Part shown: in pieces, positions 41,709 to 50,025 of the stretch
How the letters are laid out: each line of letters opens with the position of its first letter
Position numbering within the stretch: the stretch's first letter is position 1
Assembly (NCBI RefSeq): GCF_042686025.1
Contig: NZ_JBHUOZ010000003.1
Coordinates: 1,860,001-1,924,000 of the forward strand
From: Terrimonas rubra
Lineage (GTDB): Bacteria; Bacteroidota; Bacteroidia; Chitinophagales; Chitinophagaceae
Reading direction: 5' to 3'
Length of the DNA stretch: 64,000 bases
The notes under the pieces: model-generated
The model's database searches: none
Told to the model about the DNA's origin: nothing
What the model saw: only the letters and a program-made list of their open reading frames with translations
Position numbers and translations under genes: made by a program

Positions 41709-42275
41709 ATGACCATTCTGGAATTTCAACACAGACTCAATAGTATTTATCAAACCTTGTTTGCAAACAATTTGGTGGAAAATAACAGTACTGCAACTAC
41801 TTACTTTGATGCAGTGCAGCCGTTTATGAATGTTTATGACCATCCTTTCTTTACATTCCGGGAAGAAAACGATGATACCATTCAGTTCAGGCTCAGCAGC
41901 CGCAATGCAGATTTATTTATGGTGAAGAAAAGTGAAATGCAGCAGGATGACCCAATTGTATCCATCTCGGAAGAGCAGGATTGGGCTTCTTACGAATTTG
42001 ACCTCAGTACCCTGCTCCTTACTGAATATGTTAACTGGGTATCAGTACACGCAAACAACAAGCTTACTAAACTGTTCACCGGTTACGGCATATATGTTCC
42101 TGTAAAAAAACACTGGGACCAGTTTTTTAACCCTTTCTCCTACCCCAATAAAATATGGATAGGGAAAGAAATAAAATCTGTGATATATATTCAAAATGAG
42201 ACAGGCACCCTGACCTGTATGACCAATAATGCTGAAACATTAAAACAGGCACAGGAATTATTGATTGAAAAATAA
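41709..42275 (+). CDS. Hypothetical protein in immunity array
   Basis: 188 residues, not recognised. ATG 41709 (MTILEFQHRLNSIYQ) is chosen because the upstream in-frame ATG at 41586 lies inside the preceding gene. Acidic, Trp- and aromatic-rich, with no signal peptide or membrane segment. A central DWASYEFDLSTLLLTEYVNW and C-terminal ETLKQAQELLIEK helix suggest a compact alpha/beta fold. Starts 13 bases after the previous stop. Confidence 0.55.
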   Translation: MTILEFQHRLNSIYQTLFANNLVENNSTATTYFDAVQPFMNVYDHPFFTFREENDDTIQFRLSSRNADLFMVKKSEMQQDDPIVSISEEQDWASYEFDLSTLLLTEYVNWVSVHANNKLTKLFTGYGIYVPVKKHWDQFFNPFSYPNKIWIGKEIKSVIYIQNETGTLTCMTNNAETLKQAQELLIEK

Positions 42276-42279
42276 CAGT

Positions 42280-42708
42280 ATGCAGGAAAAAATACGGATA
42301 ATAAGCGAAGATAGAACAGCAGACAGCCTGAAGGTGGTTTTTTATATTGAGCTTCTCAAAAAAAGCTTTCCGGCAACATTATTGCTTGACGAGCCTGACA
42401 AGTCAGAAAACGACTATGCACAGCTTTTGGAGAAAAGTAAACAAATCCTCGGGACCTTGTTTTATACAAATGAAATGGCAAGGATTACAGAAGAGGTTGC
42501 GAAGGAAATTACAGAAAGCGCCTATGAAGGTGAATTAAAAATGCAGGAGTATGTTGACTTAAAGGAGGATCTCGCTATCAGTGAATTTCATTTTTTCGAA
42601 GATGATCTCCTGCTCATTTTTGTTTCGCCGAAGATATTTTTAAAAAACGCTATTACCGTTCAGACCGACTATTCATTAGCTATCGAGGATCTGAGTATTG
42701 ATATGTAA
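42280..42708 (+). CDS. Hypothetical protein in immunity array
   Basis: 142 residues, not recognised. The ATG at 42280 (MQEKIRIISEDRT) is preferred to an in-frame TTG at 42265 inside the previous gene. Strongly acidic. It reads as two beta halves flanking a helical middle (ITEEVAKEITESAYEGELKM), ending FFEDDLLLIFVSPKIF. Four bases separate it from the previous stop. Confidence 0.55.
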   Translation: MQEKIRIISEDRTADSLKVVFYIELLKKSFPATLLLDEPDKSENDYAQLLEKSKQILGTLFYTNEMARITEEVAKEITESAYEGELKMQEYVDLKEDLAISEFHFFEDDLLLIFVSPKIFLKNAITVQTDYSLAIEDLSIDM

Positions 42709-42735
42709 TGTTGATGAACTGAATAATAATAAAAA

Positions 42736-43281
42736 ATGGATATCGTAAAACAGATTAAGCAGCATACAGAAAATTTACAAACTGTATGTGACCGTTTAAC
42801 CGCAGCACAATTAAAAGACCTGAAGCCGGCCGTTATGGGTTTTTATTACCAGTTACCCGGATTTGAAGCCGTGATTAAGAAATATATTAAGATCAGTATT
42901 ACCAAAGACCAGTTAACTGCTGATATAGTTAACGGGAACCTGGAAAGCTATCAAACAGCCATTGCTAAAACGAATGCGGAGATGGACGAGTATGCCGATG
43001 ATTACGAAGAACCAGAAGCCCTGGATATTTTTATACTGGAAGCGTTGGATAATGCAGTAGCGGATACCGATGCGGCAAACCTTGTAAGTTTATTTACCGG
43101 CGTAATTAATACCCTGGATTATTATGAGAATTTTTCAGATGAACCCGGATACTGGAATAATTTACAGGAACAGGAACTGGCGTTCCAGCTTGAAATATTG
43201 AGTACAATGGAAAGCAACAAACCATTATCCACTTCGGTTTACCAGGAAAGGTATAACAATGTTGACTTTACGGCACTTTAA
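42736..43281 (+). CDS. Hypothetical all-helical protein in immunity array
   Basis: 181 residues, not recognised; all-helical by pattern (VKQIKQHTENLQTVCDRLTA; LDIFILEALDNAVADTDAAN; FTGVINTLDYYENFSDE) and acidic, with no Cys pairs. The layout recalls DUF416/YjaG-like proteins, which occur among immunity genes, but I cannot confirm the family. Cytoplasmic. Confidence 0.55.
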   Translation: MDIVKQIKQHTENLQTVCDRLTAAQLKDLKPAVMGFYYQLPGFEAVIKKYIKISITKDQLTADIVNGNLESYQTAIAKTNAEMDEYADDYEEPEALDIFILEALDNAVADTDAANLVSLFTGVINTLDYYENFSDEPGYWNNLQEQELAFQLEILSTMESNKPLSTSVYQERYNNVDFTAL

Positions 43282-43311
43282 ATTTATATGCTGCGGCAAT
43301 CTTAAACTTTT

Positions 43312-43899
43312 ATGAAAACTTTAGTCTCCATACTTCTTTTACTATTTTTTATTCAGGTAAATGCCCAGGACAAACTTGTCAAAGACATTGATTTTGACGG
43401 GAAGAACGATACCGTTTATGTAGACCTCGAAGCGTTGGTTATTATATGCCGGCTTTCCTCGTTACAATACAAGCCCGTGAAAAGTCACCCAATAGAGGTA
43501 TTAAACGAGCAAAGCGGTATAAGTGCCACCAAAAACGGTTTTGAATTTTATAATCACTGGATGCGCGCCGGGTATCATGCCCAGTTCCGGTTCGATACAA
43601 AAACCAAAAAAATCCGGCTGATCGGTATGAGCCGTTACGAATTTGGACCGGCCAACAATGATGGCAGCGGTGAATCAAGCGTTAACCTGCTGACCGGCGA
43701 TTATATCGGTGACTGGAATTATTATGATCACCTGGCCAATAATGAAAAAGGGGAATTAATAAAAATCCCTACTATTAAAACTAAAATGCGGTTTAATAAG
43801 ATATACCTGTCGGAGTTTAGTGATGCTGTTTATTTTGATTTTTCCGGGAGATGTTCCAAACTTTATTATAAACAGAAAGCATTACTCCTGTCAAAATAA
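43312..43899 (+). CDS. Hypothetical secreted protein with Asp-rich motif, in immunity array
   Basis: 195 residues with signal peptide MKTLVSILLLLFFIQVNAQ. The mature start KDIDFDGKNDTVYVDLEALV is a calcium-loop-like DxDxK-N-D segment as in VCBS/FG-GAP repeats. The rest is beta-rich. A periplasmic location would suit neutralising a toxin that acts there, for example on the wall, but this is inference from position. Confidence 0.55.
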   Translation: MKTLVSILLLLFFIQVNAQDKLVKDIDFDGKNDTVYVDLEALVIICRLSSLQYKPVKSHPIEVLNEQSGISATKNGFEFYNHWMRAGYHAQFRFDTKTKKIRLIGMSRYEFGPANNDGSGESSVNLLTGDYIGDWNYYDHLANNEKGELIKIPTIKTKMRFNKIYLSEFSDAVYFDFSGRCSKLYYKQKALLLSK

Positions 43900-43905
43900 A
43901 AAACA

Positions 43906-44211
43906 ATGGATACCTACCTCGAAGAACTAATGAAAAGAGAAGACATACACCGGGTTACCGACGAAGCAGGTAACCGTTACGGTATACGTGTGTTAGGAAG
44001 GGGTGAAAACCTGCTCTTTATGGAAAATGATAAAGGTTTGATCTGTACGATAGATGCGGAACACGGCGCCATTTTTACCCGTTCGGTAAAAAAATGGGAT
44101 AGTATTGAAAAAAAGATGAGTCCCAAAGAAAGAAAAAGAGTGGTTGGCCTGATTGAACAATATTATAAAGTGTTTTACAACCGCAACGTGGTTTTGATAG
44201 ATGATTATTAA
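43906..44211 (+). CDS. Hypothetical small protein, resembles Imm74 in its C-terminal half
   Basis: 101 residues. The second half (TIDAEHGAIFTRSVKKWDSI, then MSPKERKRVVGLIEQYYKVF) has the beta, Trp-Asp, helix order of Imm74-type proteins, like the gene at 49785, but is longer at the N-terminus. Assignment is tentative. Six bases after the previous stop. Confidence 0.45.
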   Translation: MDTYLEELMKREDIHRVTDEAGNRYGIRVLGRGENLLFMENDKGLICTIDAEHGAIFTRSVKKWDSIEKKMSPKERKRVVGLIEQYYKVFYNRNVVLIDDY

Positions 44212-44226
44212 TATAACCAATACCTG

Positions 44227-44586
44227 ATGATGAAGGCAATACTTCGGTTAAAAACAAATTCCATTAAAGATTCGGAATTGTTTTATTGTAAAGACCTGGA
44301 GCTTTTTGATTTTTACCAGGATTATGGTATGGGCAGCATTGCTTTAATGGCCAAAAACAATCCGGGTTTTATGCTTTTATTGACAACCGGGACCGTTCCT
44401 TTCACGGAAGAATACCTTTTTGAACTGCAGACGGACAACTGTGATGCACTATTTGATACATTAAAAGGGAAGGCATTCACCACACCGGGGCGTTTATTAA
44501 GCACCACCGTTTTTGAATATCCTTTAGGTAAAAGTATAGCCCTGGAGGACCCATCAGGCAATAAGTTCTTATTATTTGAGGAGTAA
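44227..44586 (+). CDS. Glyoxalase/VOC-fold protein in immunity array
   Basis: 119 residues with the paired beta-alpha-beta layout of the VOC fold: KDLELFDFYQDYGMGSIAL, FELQTDNCDALFDTLKGKAF, and the closing strand LEDPSGNKFLLFEE, typical of the family. The metal-binding His and Glu set of glyoxalase I is not clear, so it may be a binding protein, as antibiotic-resistance VOC proteins are. ATG 44227 or 44230. Confidence 0.68.
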   Translation: MMKAILRLKTNSIKDSELFYCKDLELFDFYQDYGMGSIALMAKNNPGFMLLLTTGTVPFTEEYLFELQTDNCDALFDTLKGKAFTTPGRLLSTTVFEYPLGKSIALEDPSGNKFLLFEE

Positions 44587-44602
44587 CATAAAATGCCATG
44601 CC

Positions 44603-44881
44603 ATGATTTATTTAGAACAGTATTACCCGGGAGAGGAAGACTGGATCCTGTTTTCGGACCTGTACAGGAATATACCCGACTCTGCTATAGCAAACAAACT
44701 GGAAAGTATATTTAAAGACCGGTCCGTTGCTATTGTAATAGCAGGCATATTGGGAAATTCATCCCTGGAATGGATCAACAAAAAAATACCAGCCCTGGAT
44801 AACCTGCGCCCGGTTGATTGCGTGGATGATCCCAAACTGCAAAAAAGGTTGAGAACAATGTTAATGCGGATGGATCTGTAA
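44603..44881 (+). CDS. Xre/MbcA/ParS-like toxin-binding-domain protein
   Basis: 92 residues, no signal. The part AIVIAGILGNSSLEWINKKI and PALDNLRPVDCVDDP, then LQKRLRTMLMRM, matches the pattern of the small C-terminal Xre/MbcA/ParS (DUF2384-type) toxin-binding domain (W-x-x-x-x-x-x-L-x-x-x-x-P). No RES-domain toxin accompanies it. ATG 44603 is used; the longer TTG start at 44576 lies in the preceding gene. It lacks the N-terminal HTH, so DNA binding is unlikely. Confidence 0.5.
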   Translation: MIYLEQYYPGEEDWILFSDLYRNIPDSAIANKLESIFKDRSVAIVIAGILGNSSLEWINKKIPALDNLRPVDCVDDPKLQKRLRTMLMRMDL

Positions 44882-44914
44882 GCTACTCATCAAAAAAATA
44901 ATAAATAAACGTTC

Positions 44915-45253
44915 ATGGTATTTGACAGTAAAAAAATTATTTACAGCGCTGAGGACAACTGGGATGAGTTCGTCAGCATCACTTTTGTCGATGACGATCG
45001 GTATCTTTCTCTTTTTTCTTTAACATATGAAAACGAGATAGAAATTGAGCTAAACGACCAGGTTAATTATGTAAGTACAGACAAAAACGATTTCGGCTAT
45101 GAATCAACCGCAAAGGCACTGCATGTTACGATAGAGAAGCCAATTGTTGAACGCAACTTTCCTGGTTTAAAATTTGTAGTAAACCACGAGGCCGATGATT
45201 TTGAGAAATTAACAAGAGCGATGAATGTGTTAGTAAGCAATAATGGATGCTGA
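44915..45253 (+). CDS. Hypothetical small protein in immunity array, Imm10-like at best
   Basis: 112 residues, acidic, mostly beta (RYLSLFSLTYENEIEIELND, QVNYVSTDKNDFGYEST) with a C-terminal helix (DDFEKLTRAMNVLV). The order strand-rich front, then helix, recalls Imm10, but no diagnostic residues are present, so I do not assign it. Confidence 0.45.
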   Translation: MVFDSKKIIYSAEDNWDEFVSITFVDDDRYLSLFSLTYENEIEIELNDQVNYVSTDKNDFGYESTAKALHVTIEKPIVERNFPGLKFVVNHEADDFEKLTRAMNVLVSNNGC

Positions 45254-45323
45254 AAAACTAAAACCTCCGGAAGATATTTTTATTGACTGTAATGGCGACC
45301 AATGTGTAAATTGTTACACATAA
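45243..45323 (+). CDS. Possible small ORF (26 aa), Cys-rich end
   Basis: ATG 45243 overlaps the end of the previous gene by 11 bases and reads MDAEKLKPPEDIFIDCNGDQ, with three Cys overall before TAA 45323. It may be a tiny protein or the decayed front of a lost gene. No other support. Confidence 0.2.
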   Translation: MDAEKLKPPEDIFIDCNGDQCVNCYT

Positions 45324-45344
45324 ATATCAATCAGTAATACTGCA

Positions 45345-45473
45345 ATGATATTGCATGTTTCAGGTAGTGAGATAACTATTGACATTGAGCACTTAATATT
45401 ACCTGGTAACTTCACAGATCATTTGAAAAAAATATTCGGGAACCAGTTAGAAATAAAAGCTGATGCCAGGTAA
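45345..45473 (+). CDS. Possible small ORF (42 aa), perhaps a gene remnant
   Basis: ATG 45345 to TAA 45473 encodes MILHVSGSEITIDIEHLILP and a basic helix-like tail. The front resembles an Imm74-type beta hairpin (compare the gene at 49785), so it could be a truncated copy. The 270-base stretch 45254-45524 holds nothing else. Confidence 0.25.
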   Translation: MILHVSGSEITIDIEHLILPGNFTDHLKKIFGNQLEIKADAR

Positions 45474-45524
45474 GATAATTTTTTAGTTCATTTAGTAAGA
45501 CAAAATTTAAACACCAAATTCAAT

Positions 45525-46478
45525 ATGATAAGAATAGTCATATTTTTTATGTTCGTTACCTTGTGTTCATGTGGGGGAACATCTGACAAAGCATCCCCCG
45601 CAGCAGATAGTTCCGGTGTTCAGAAAACAGCTGTTGTTATGCAACATACAACGCTATCCTGCGAAGAACTTCTGTCCGCCATTGTAAAATCAAGTAATGC
45701 TGTTGCATTTGCCCATTTCAGCGATACGCTTGTAAAGGCTAGCCTTGAATACCTCACAACCGATAAAGCAAGGATTAAATTGTATGTGATCAGTGATATT
45801 TCGGATGACCCGGCTATTAAGAAACTCACAGAAAACGCCGTAGGCTGGTTAGAACTCTACCGGCAAACCAATAAGCTGACTGATATTACCAATGACCCAG
45901 ATAAACCTTTGGTTTTACAGTATGACACTACCCTTTTGCAGCAACAGGACCTGTTTGCCTTATGTGGCAATACCGGGGCTATTGCGAAACCCGGCATGGA
46001 CAATGAACAAAGAGATGTGATGCTGGAAGCTGATATCAGGTTTAACGGGAAGCTGAAAAGATTTTTTACAATGGCCGAATTTGAAAAAGTTTTCGGCAAA
46101 CCCGACAGCATACAGTTGCTGTCAGCTGAAGCGCCCTGCATCACCATTTTTGATACCGAAGCCCCGGATGATAAATATTTGTACAAAGACGGATCCCGCT
46201 TTGAAACCAGTAAGGACCGGGTGGCTGTAGATGAGTTCTCGTTCTCAAATGGCAACTTCATTACCTATAAAGGAACCAGGATAGATGCCAATACCACGAT
46301 GAATAATATAAAACAATTATTCCCCACCGCTGTAAACGAAAGGCGGGGAATGGACAAAGAAGGAAACCGCTGGGTGATTCAACTAAGAGAAGACAAAGAA
46401 GGTATTGCTGACGGGCATATCAAACTATTTTTCAAAAATGGAAAAGTAGATTTTATGCACTGGTGGTTCCCCTGCTAA
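45525..46478 (+). CDS. Hypothetical lipoprotein in immunity array
   Basis: 317 residues, lipoprotein signal MIRIVIFFMFVTLCSC with lipid Cys at 16 followed by GG. Not recognised. The C-terminal half contains SmpA/BamE-like turns (FEKVFGKPDSIQLLS; MNNIKQLFPTAVNE; GHIKLFFKNGKVDFMHWW), reminiscent of DUF4377/SmpA-like beta modules. The largest product of the array; periplasmic or outer-membrane facing. Confidence 0.55.
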   Translation: MIRIVIFFMFVTLCSCGGTSDKASPAADSSGVQKTAVVMQHTTLSCEELLSAIVKSSNAVAFAHFSDTLVKASLEYLTTDKARIKLYVISDISDDPAIKKLTENAVGWLELYRQTNKLTDITNDPDKPLVLQYDTTLLQQQDLFALCGNTGAIAKPGMDNEQRDVMLEADIRFNGKLKRFFTMAEFEKVFGKPDSIQLLSAEAPCITIFDTEAPDDKYLYKDGSRFETSKDRVAVDEFSFSNGNFITYKGTRIDANTTMNNIKQLFPTAVNERRGMDKEGNRWVIQLREDKEGIADGHIKLFFKNGKVDFMHWWFPC

Positions 46479-46511
46479 TACTAAACAAGAGTATGCTTAA
46501 AGAAAGAAAAA

Positions 46512-47234
46512 ATGAATTGGAATAATTATTTGACAGAACAGAAAAGCCCGGTTGCCGGCTTTGCCCATTTAGGTGTACTGGAAGGAACAGTAAGCGGAAT
46601 TTTTGATTTATCTACAATTCCTGCAGACACGAAAATATTGGAACTTTCTACACCGCTTAAAAAGTTCAAGCTGGCTTACACCAATCTCGCCGCTTTAAAA
46701 GGTAATCCCAATATTGAAGCCATCAGTCTGGGTGAAATGGATGAAGAACGCCTGGCCGTATTTTCAACATTGCCTAACCTGAAATACCTGCATATCAGCG
46801 TAAACAAACAAAATGAAATTCCTGATCTGGCAGGCTTACAGAACCTGGAAGTCTTAATTCTTTCGGGCATTAAAAAAGTAGAAAATATCAACTTCCTACA
46901 AGGACTGACCCATTTAAAAACCCTGTACATTTACGAATTAAACAACCTGTACGATTTAACACCCCTGTCATCCTTAACCAACCTGGAAGAACTATACTTG
47001 GACCACGGCAAAATGAGCGGAACAGGGCAAGCCGTAAAAAGTATGGAGCCAATAGCAAAACTTACCAATTTAAAATACCTGGCTTTTATCTTAAATGTTG
47101 AAAAAAAGAATTATGATATCACGCCATTGTTAGGCCTGAAAAAATTACAGAAATTACATATCCTGCCGCGATATTTAGAAAATGGACAGCAGGAAAAGCT
47201 TTTGAATGCGCTACCCATATTAAAATCCTTATAA
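46512..47234 (+). CDS. Leucine-rich repeat protein in immunity array
   Basis: 240 residues, no signal peptide. Six or more repeats of the internalin-like spacing are seen: NLKYLHISV, LQNLEVLILSGIKKVENI, LTHLKTLYIYELNNLYDL, LTNLEELYLDHGKM, LTNLKYLAFIL, LKKLQKLHIL. Such cytoplasmic LRR proteins bind partner proteins; within the array a toxin-binding role is plausible. Length is short for LRR effectors. Confidence 0.75.
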   Translation: MNWNNYLTEQKSPVAGFAHLGVLEGTVSGIFDLSTIPADTKILELSTPLKKFKLAYTNLAALKGNPNIEAISLGEMDEERLAVFSTLPNLKYLHISVNKQNEIPDLAGLQNLEVLILSGIKKVENINFLQGLTHLKTLYIYELNNLYDLTPLSSLTNLEELYLDHGKMSGTGQAVKSMEPIAKLTNLKYLAFILNVEKKNYDITPLLGLKKLQKLHILPRYLENGQQEKLLNALPILKSL

Positions 47235-47266
47235 TATTTGTGAAAAACAATAAGAGCACACTTAAT

Positions 47267-48052
47267 ATGAAAAGAAAACTATTTAAAAAAATATCCGCAA
47301 CTATTCTCTTATCAATGTTTTTGGTCTCGTGTGGACAGGAAGTAAAAACGAATACAGCACCGGAGACCAAAGACACCATCAACAACAAAACTATTGAAGA
47401 GCAACCGGGTGTCCAATCAAATCCCACCCCGGTTAAAACGGAAGTACAAATAGAAAAAATCAATGCGCAACAATTTGCCTCCGCTCAACAACAGGCGAAA
47501 GTGAATAAACCGGTTGAGAAGATCACAGATTTTAAGCTGGTACAAAAACAATTAGCGGGAATTGTAGAATTTGCAGCATTGGGCGATTACCTGGGCGTAA
47601 AAAAAATAAATTTCCGTAACGGGACCACTTCAGGCGATAAAGACCAGTTGGATGAATGTAGTTTCCAGGCTTATTTCCCGGCAGAAGATATTCTGCTGCT
47701 TGAATGCGGACATACCACCGACAGGAGTTTTGATCTGTCTACCGGAAAAGAGACTTATGATACAGGCAACCCCGGTCTTGTGACAACCTCCCCTACCGGT
47801 AAATACAGGCTGAACAAGGTTTTTGAAGGGCAGGAATGTTTTGAACATTTCCTACAGGAAAAAAAACAAAATAAATTTCAAAAAATAGTAGAACTCAATA
47901 AACCTTTTGAAAAGCAATTTAATAAATGGCTTTGTGTGGTAGAAAAAGAGTTCTGGACAGATGATTTTACCCTCTACTTCGGATTGGTCACCCGATACAA
48001 AGAGGAAGGTAATGAATATGAATATTATAAAGTAAAAATAACCGGTCAGTAA
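47267..48052 (+). CDS. Hypothetical lipoprotein in immunity array
   Basis: 261 residues. ATG 47267 gives a clean lipoprotein signal (MKRKLFKKISATILLSMFLV then SCGQE, Cys about 22); the GTG at 47240 would add nine residues. A Lys/Glu/Thr-rich linker (about 30-85) precedes a beta domain with two Cys (QLDECSFQAYF, LLECGHTTDRS). Unknown function; the pattern of secreted domain plus linker matches other array genes. Confidence 0.55.
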   Translation: MKRKLFKKISATILLSMFLVSCGQEVKTNTAPETKDTINNKTIEEQPGVQSNPTPVKTEVQIEKINAQQFASAQQQAKVNKPVEKITDFKLVQKQLAGIVEFAALGDYLGVKKINFRNGTTSGDKDQLDECSFQAYFPAEDILLLECGHTTDRSFDLSTGKETYDTGNPGLVTTSPTGKYRLNKVFEGQECFEHFLQEKKQNKFQKIVELNKPFEKQFNKWLCVVEKEFWTDDFTLYFGLVTRYKEEGNEYEYYKVKITGQ

Positions 48053-48055
48053 CTT

Positions 48056-48397
48056 ATGCAACCAGCAATCGAAATTAAATCAACTGAGATCATAAGTAAT
48101 AAACAACTGATCTGCTACATAGAAAACAAAGATAGCCCCTGCGGTTCCATTGATTTTATTTCGGAAAAGATCAATTTTAATATTTCAGGCGCTTCATTTT
48201 CATTCAAGGGAATGGAGTACATTAAAAATATTACGCTCGAATATACACCGGAAGAATTAGTTTTCATATTCAGCAATAAAAAGAAACTGTTGGTTAACTG
48301 TCACTTAAGAATATATGAAAAAATAAGTACGCATATTAAAAACTATGAGCAGGCTGATGATAACCAACGTAGTAAGGACACTTTTTTGAATGACTAG
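48056..48397 (+). CDS. Hypothetical small protein in immunity array
   Basis: 113 residues, not recognised. Beta-rich with a single NKKKLLVNCHLRIYEKIS motif and an Asn/Asp-rich tail. It starts three bases after the previous stop, so it is translated together with the lipoprotein before it. No signal. Confidence 0.5.
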   Translation: MQPAIEIKSTEIISNKQLICYIENKDSPCGSIDFISEKINFNISGASFSFKGMEYIKNITLEYTPEELVFIFSNKKKLLVNCHLRIYEKISTHIKNYEQADDNQRSKDTFLND

Positions 48398-48441
48398 CGA
48401 TCGAACCTACCGAATATTATTTAATTAACCCTGTAAGAAAT

Positions 48442-49113
48442 ATGGACAAGGAATTAACGCAAAAAATACACGACAGAGAGCATTATTATGAAAATATAGA
48501 AGCGCTGGAAAAGCACCTGGATGAGTATTTCGACAGTGATGAAATGACCGTTTTCCATGAGATGCTGTCACTGGACTTTCATTTGGATGTTTATTTTATC
48601 CGGCCGAAGGACAGGGACTTTAACCTGCTGATCACGGTGGGTATGAGCTTACTGGAAATGCAGGTCCCTGAAAGTATTGAGAACAGGGAAAACTATGCTT
48701 TTGCTGAGCTCATGCTAATACTGCCCAAAAGCGTGGAATTCGGCAAAGTATATCCCAGCGGGGATAAGCATGACTGGATAATCGGTATGATGAAAGATAT
48801 GGCGCGGTTCCCGCATCACCAGGATACTTTTTTAACCGAGGGCCATACTTTACAGGCATGGAACAATATAGCCGATCCATACGACGAGAATACTTCTTTT
48901 ACCGGCTGCATTTTATTGCCGTCGGCTACTTTTGATGAGGAATTTATGCAGGTAACCGTGGGCGACAGAACCATCAATATCTATAGCCTGTTCCCCCTAT
49001 ACCAAAATGAACTGGCCTATAAAATTGAAAATGGTTATAGTAAATTTTTCGACTTACTGGCTGCCGGTGATGTAGCCGAGATGTTTGATAACCAGCGTAA
49101 ACACCTTGTATAA
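48442..49113 (+). CDS. Suppressor-of-fused (SUFU) domain protein
   Basis: 223 residues covering a full SUFU domain: FHLDVYFIRPKDRDFNLLIT, VGMSLLEMQVPESIE, FAELMLILPKSVEFGK, MKDMARFPHHQDTFLTEGHT, FTGCILLPSATFDEEFM, NIYSLFPLYQNELAYKIENG. In bacteria this domain is a recurrent immunity or toxin-binding module of polymorphic toxin systems. No toxin is fused or adjacent. Confidence 0.87.
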   Translation: MDKELTQKIHDREHYYENIEALEKHLDEYFDSDEMTVFHEMLSLDFHLDVYFIRPKDRDFNLLITVGMSLLEMQVPESIENRENYAFAELMLILPKSVEFGKVYPSGDKHDWIIGMMKDMARFPHHQDTFLTEGHTLQAWNNIADPYDENTSFTGCILLPSATFDEEFMQVTVGDRTINIYSLFPLYQNELAYKIENGYSKFFDLLAAGDVAEMFDNQRKHLV

Positions 49114-49133
49114 CACAACAAAACACCAAAAAC

Positions 49134-49751
49134 ATGAAAGTAACCATCGAAAGATTCTGGAGCATAAATGATGATGAGGGCATGTCAAGAGCAGCTATTT
49201 TATTCAAAAGACCACGTGTGGACGGTCAGATTGCGAACTTGGTTTTCGATTTTATACATACTCATCTGTTGTTGCCGAAAAAACTAATGCAAAAAGGGAA
49301 TTATGAATTCACATTATACTTTGACACGATCAGGAAAACCCATAAATTTTTCTATGATTCGGTTTACAATACAGATACGGTAAAATTCAAACCCGCATTC
49401 CGCGACAGGAAATACAAAGGAATAACAACAAAGGAAGTATCAATATTCGGTTACTCCAACCATTTTAACGAGCTGATCACACCGGCTGAATACGCTCACC
49501 TTGTGTACGATATGTTTGGCTCCTACCTGGTAGAAAGTTTTAAAAAAATAAGTAAAGAGGAACTGGACAGTGCCAAACAGCAAATGGACTTCGAAGCCAT
49601 TAATCAATTCCCTTTCCCGGCATCATTTGATGCGCAGCAATATAGCGGCGACAGCGGAGGAGTGGAAAAACAAATAGTGAATTTCGTTGTCGATGAAAGC
49701 TCAGAGGCTTTTATGTTCAGGGATAAATATATAGAACACTATGGATTTTAA
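49134..49751 (+). CDS. Hypothetical protein in immunity array
   Basis: 205 residues, not recognised. Basic N-terminal half (RKTHKFFYDSVYNTDTVKFK) and a helix-rich second half (SFKKISKEELDSAKQQMDFE), no signal peptide and no Cys. Start MKVTIERFWSINDDEG at ATG 49134, 20 bases after the SUFU stop. Confidence 0.55.
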   Translation: MKVTIERFWSINDDEGMSRAAILFKRPRVDGQIANLVFDFIHTHLLLPKKLMQKGNYEFTLYFDTIRKTHKFFYDSVYNTDTVKFKPAFRDRKYKGITTKEVSIFGYSNHFNELITPAEYAHLVYDMFGSYLVESFKKISKEELDSAKQQMDFEAINQFPFPASFDAQQYSGDSGGVEKQIVNFVVDESSEAFMFRDKYIEHYGF

Positions 49752-49784
49752 ATTATGGGCTTATTGTTTATTACAAGAGTATTT

Positions 49785-50024
49785 ATGAAAATAATAAAAA
49801 TAGACAGGGGCAGCGTTGACATTGAAGTTAACGGACATTTATTAAGCATAAAAGGAGAAGCCATGCTGCCTAAACAAGCTCCTGAAATAGCTGAATATGT
49901 ACTTTACAAAAACTCGCTGCATTGGAAGGAAAATGAAGGTTATCCTAACCTCAGTGAGGAAGAATTGTATGCTTTTTTAGAAGAAGCGTTTTTACAAAGA
50001 AATCTACGCTTAATTATAGAATAA
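49785..50024 (+). CDS. Imm74-like immunity protein
   Basis: 79 residues. The order MKIIKIDRGSVDIEVNGHLL, SIKGEAML, YVLYKNSLHWKENEG, then a C-terminal helix SEEELYAFLEEAFLQ and strand RLIIE matches the small Imm74 family. ATG 49785 (MKIIKIDRG) fits the family; the ATG at 49755 would add ten residues of hydrophobic leader. Immediately followed by the next gene after one base. Confidence 0.6.
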   Translation: MKIIKIDRGSVDIEVNGHLLSIKGEAMLPKQAPEIAEYVLYKNSLHWKENEGYPNLSEEELYAFLEEAFLQRNLRLIIE

Positions 50025-50025
50025 G

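Noticed and set aside
41586..41709. Longer N-terminus for the gene at 41709
   Set aside because: The upstream ATG is inside the Imm11 gene in another frame and the added residues are not protein-like for the family.
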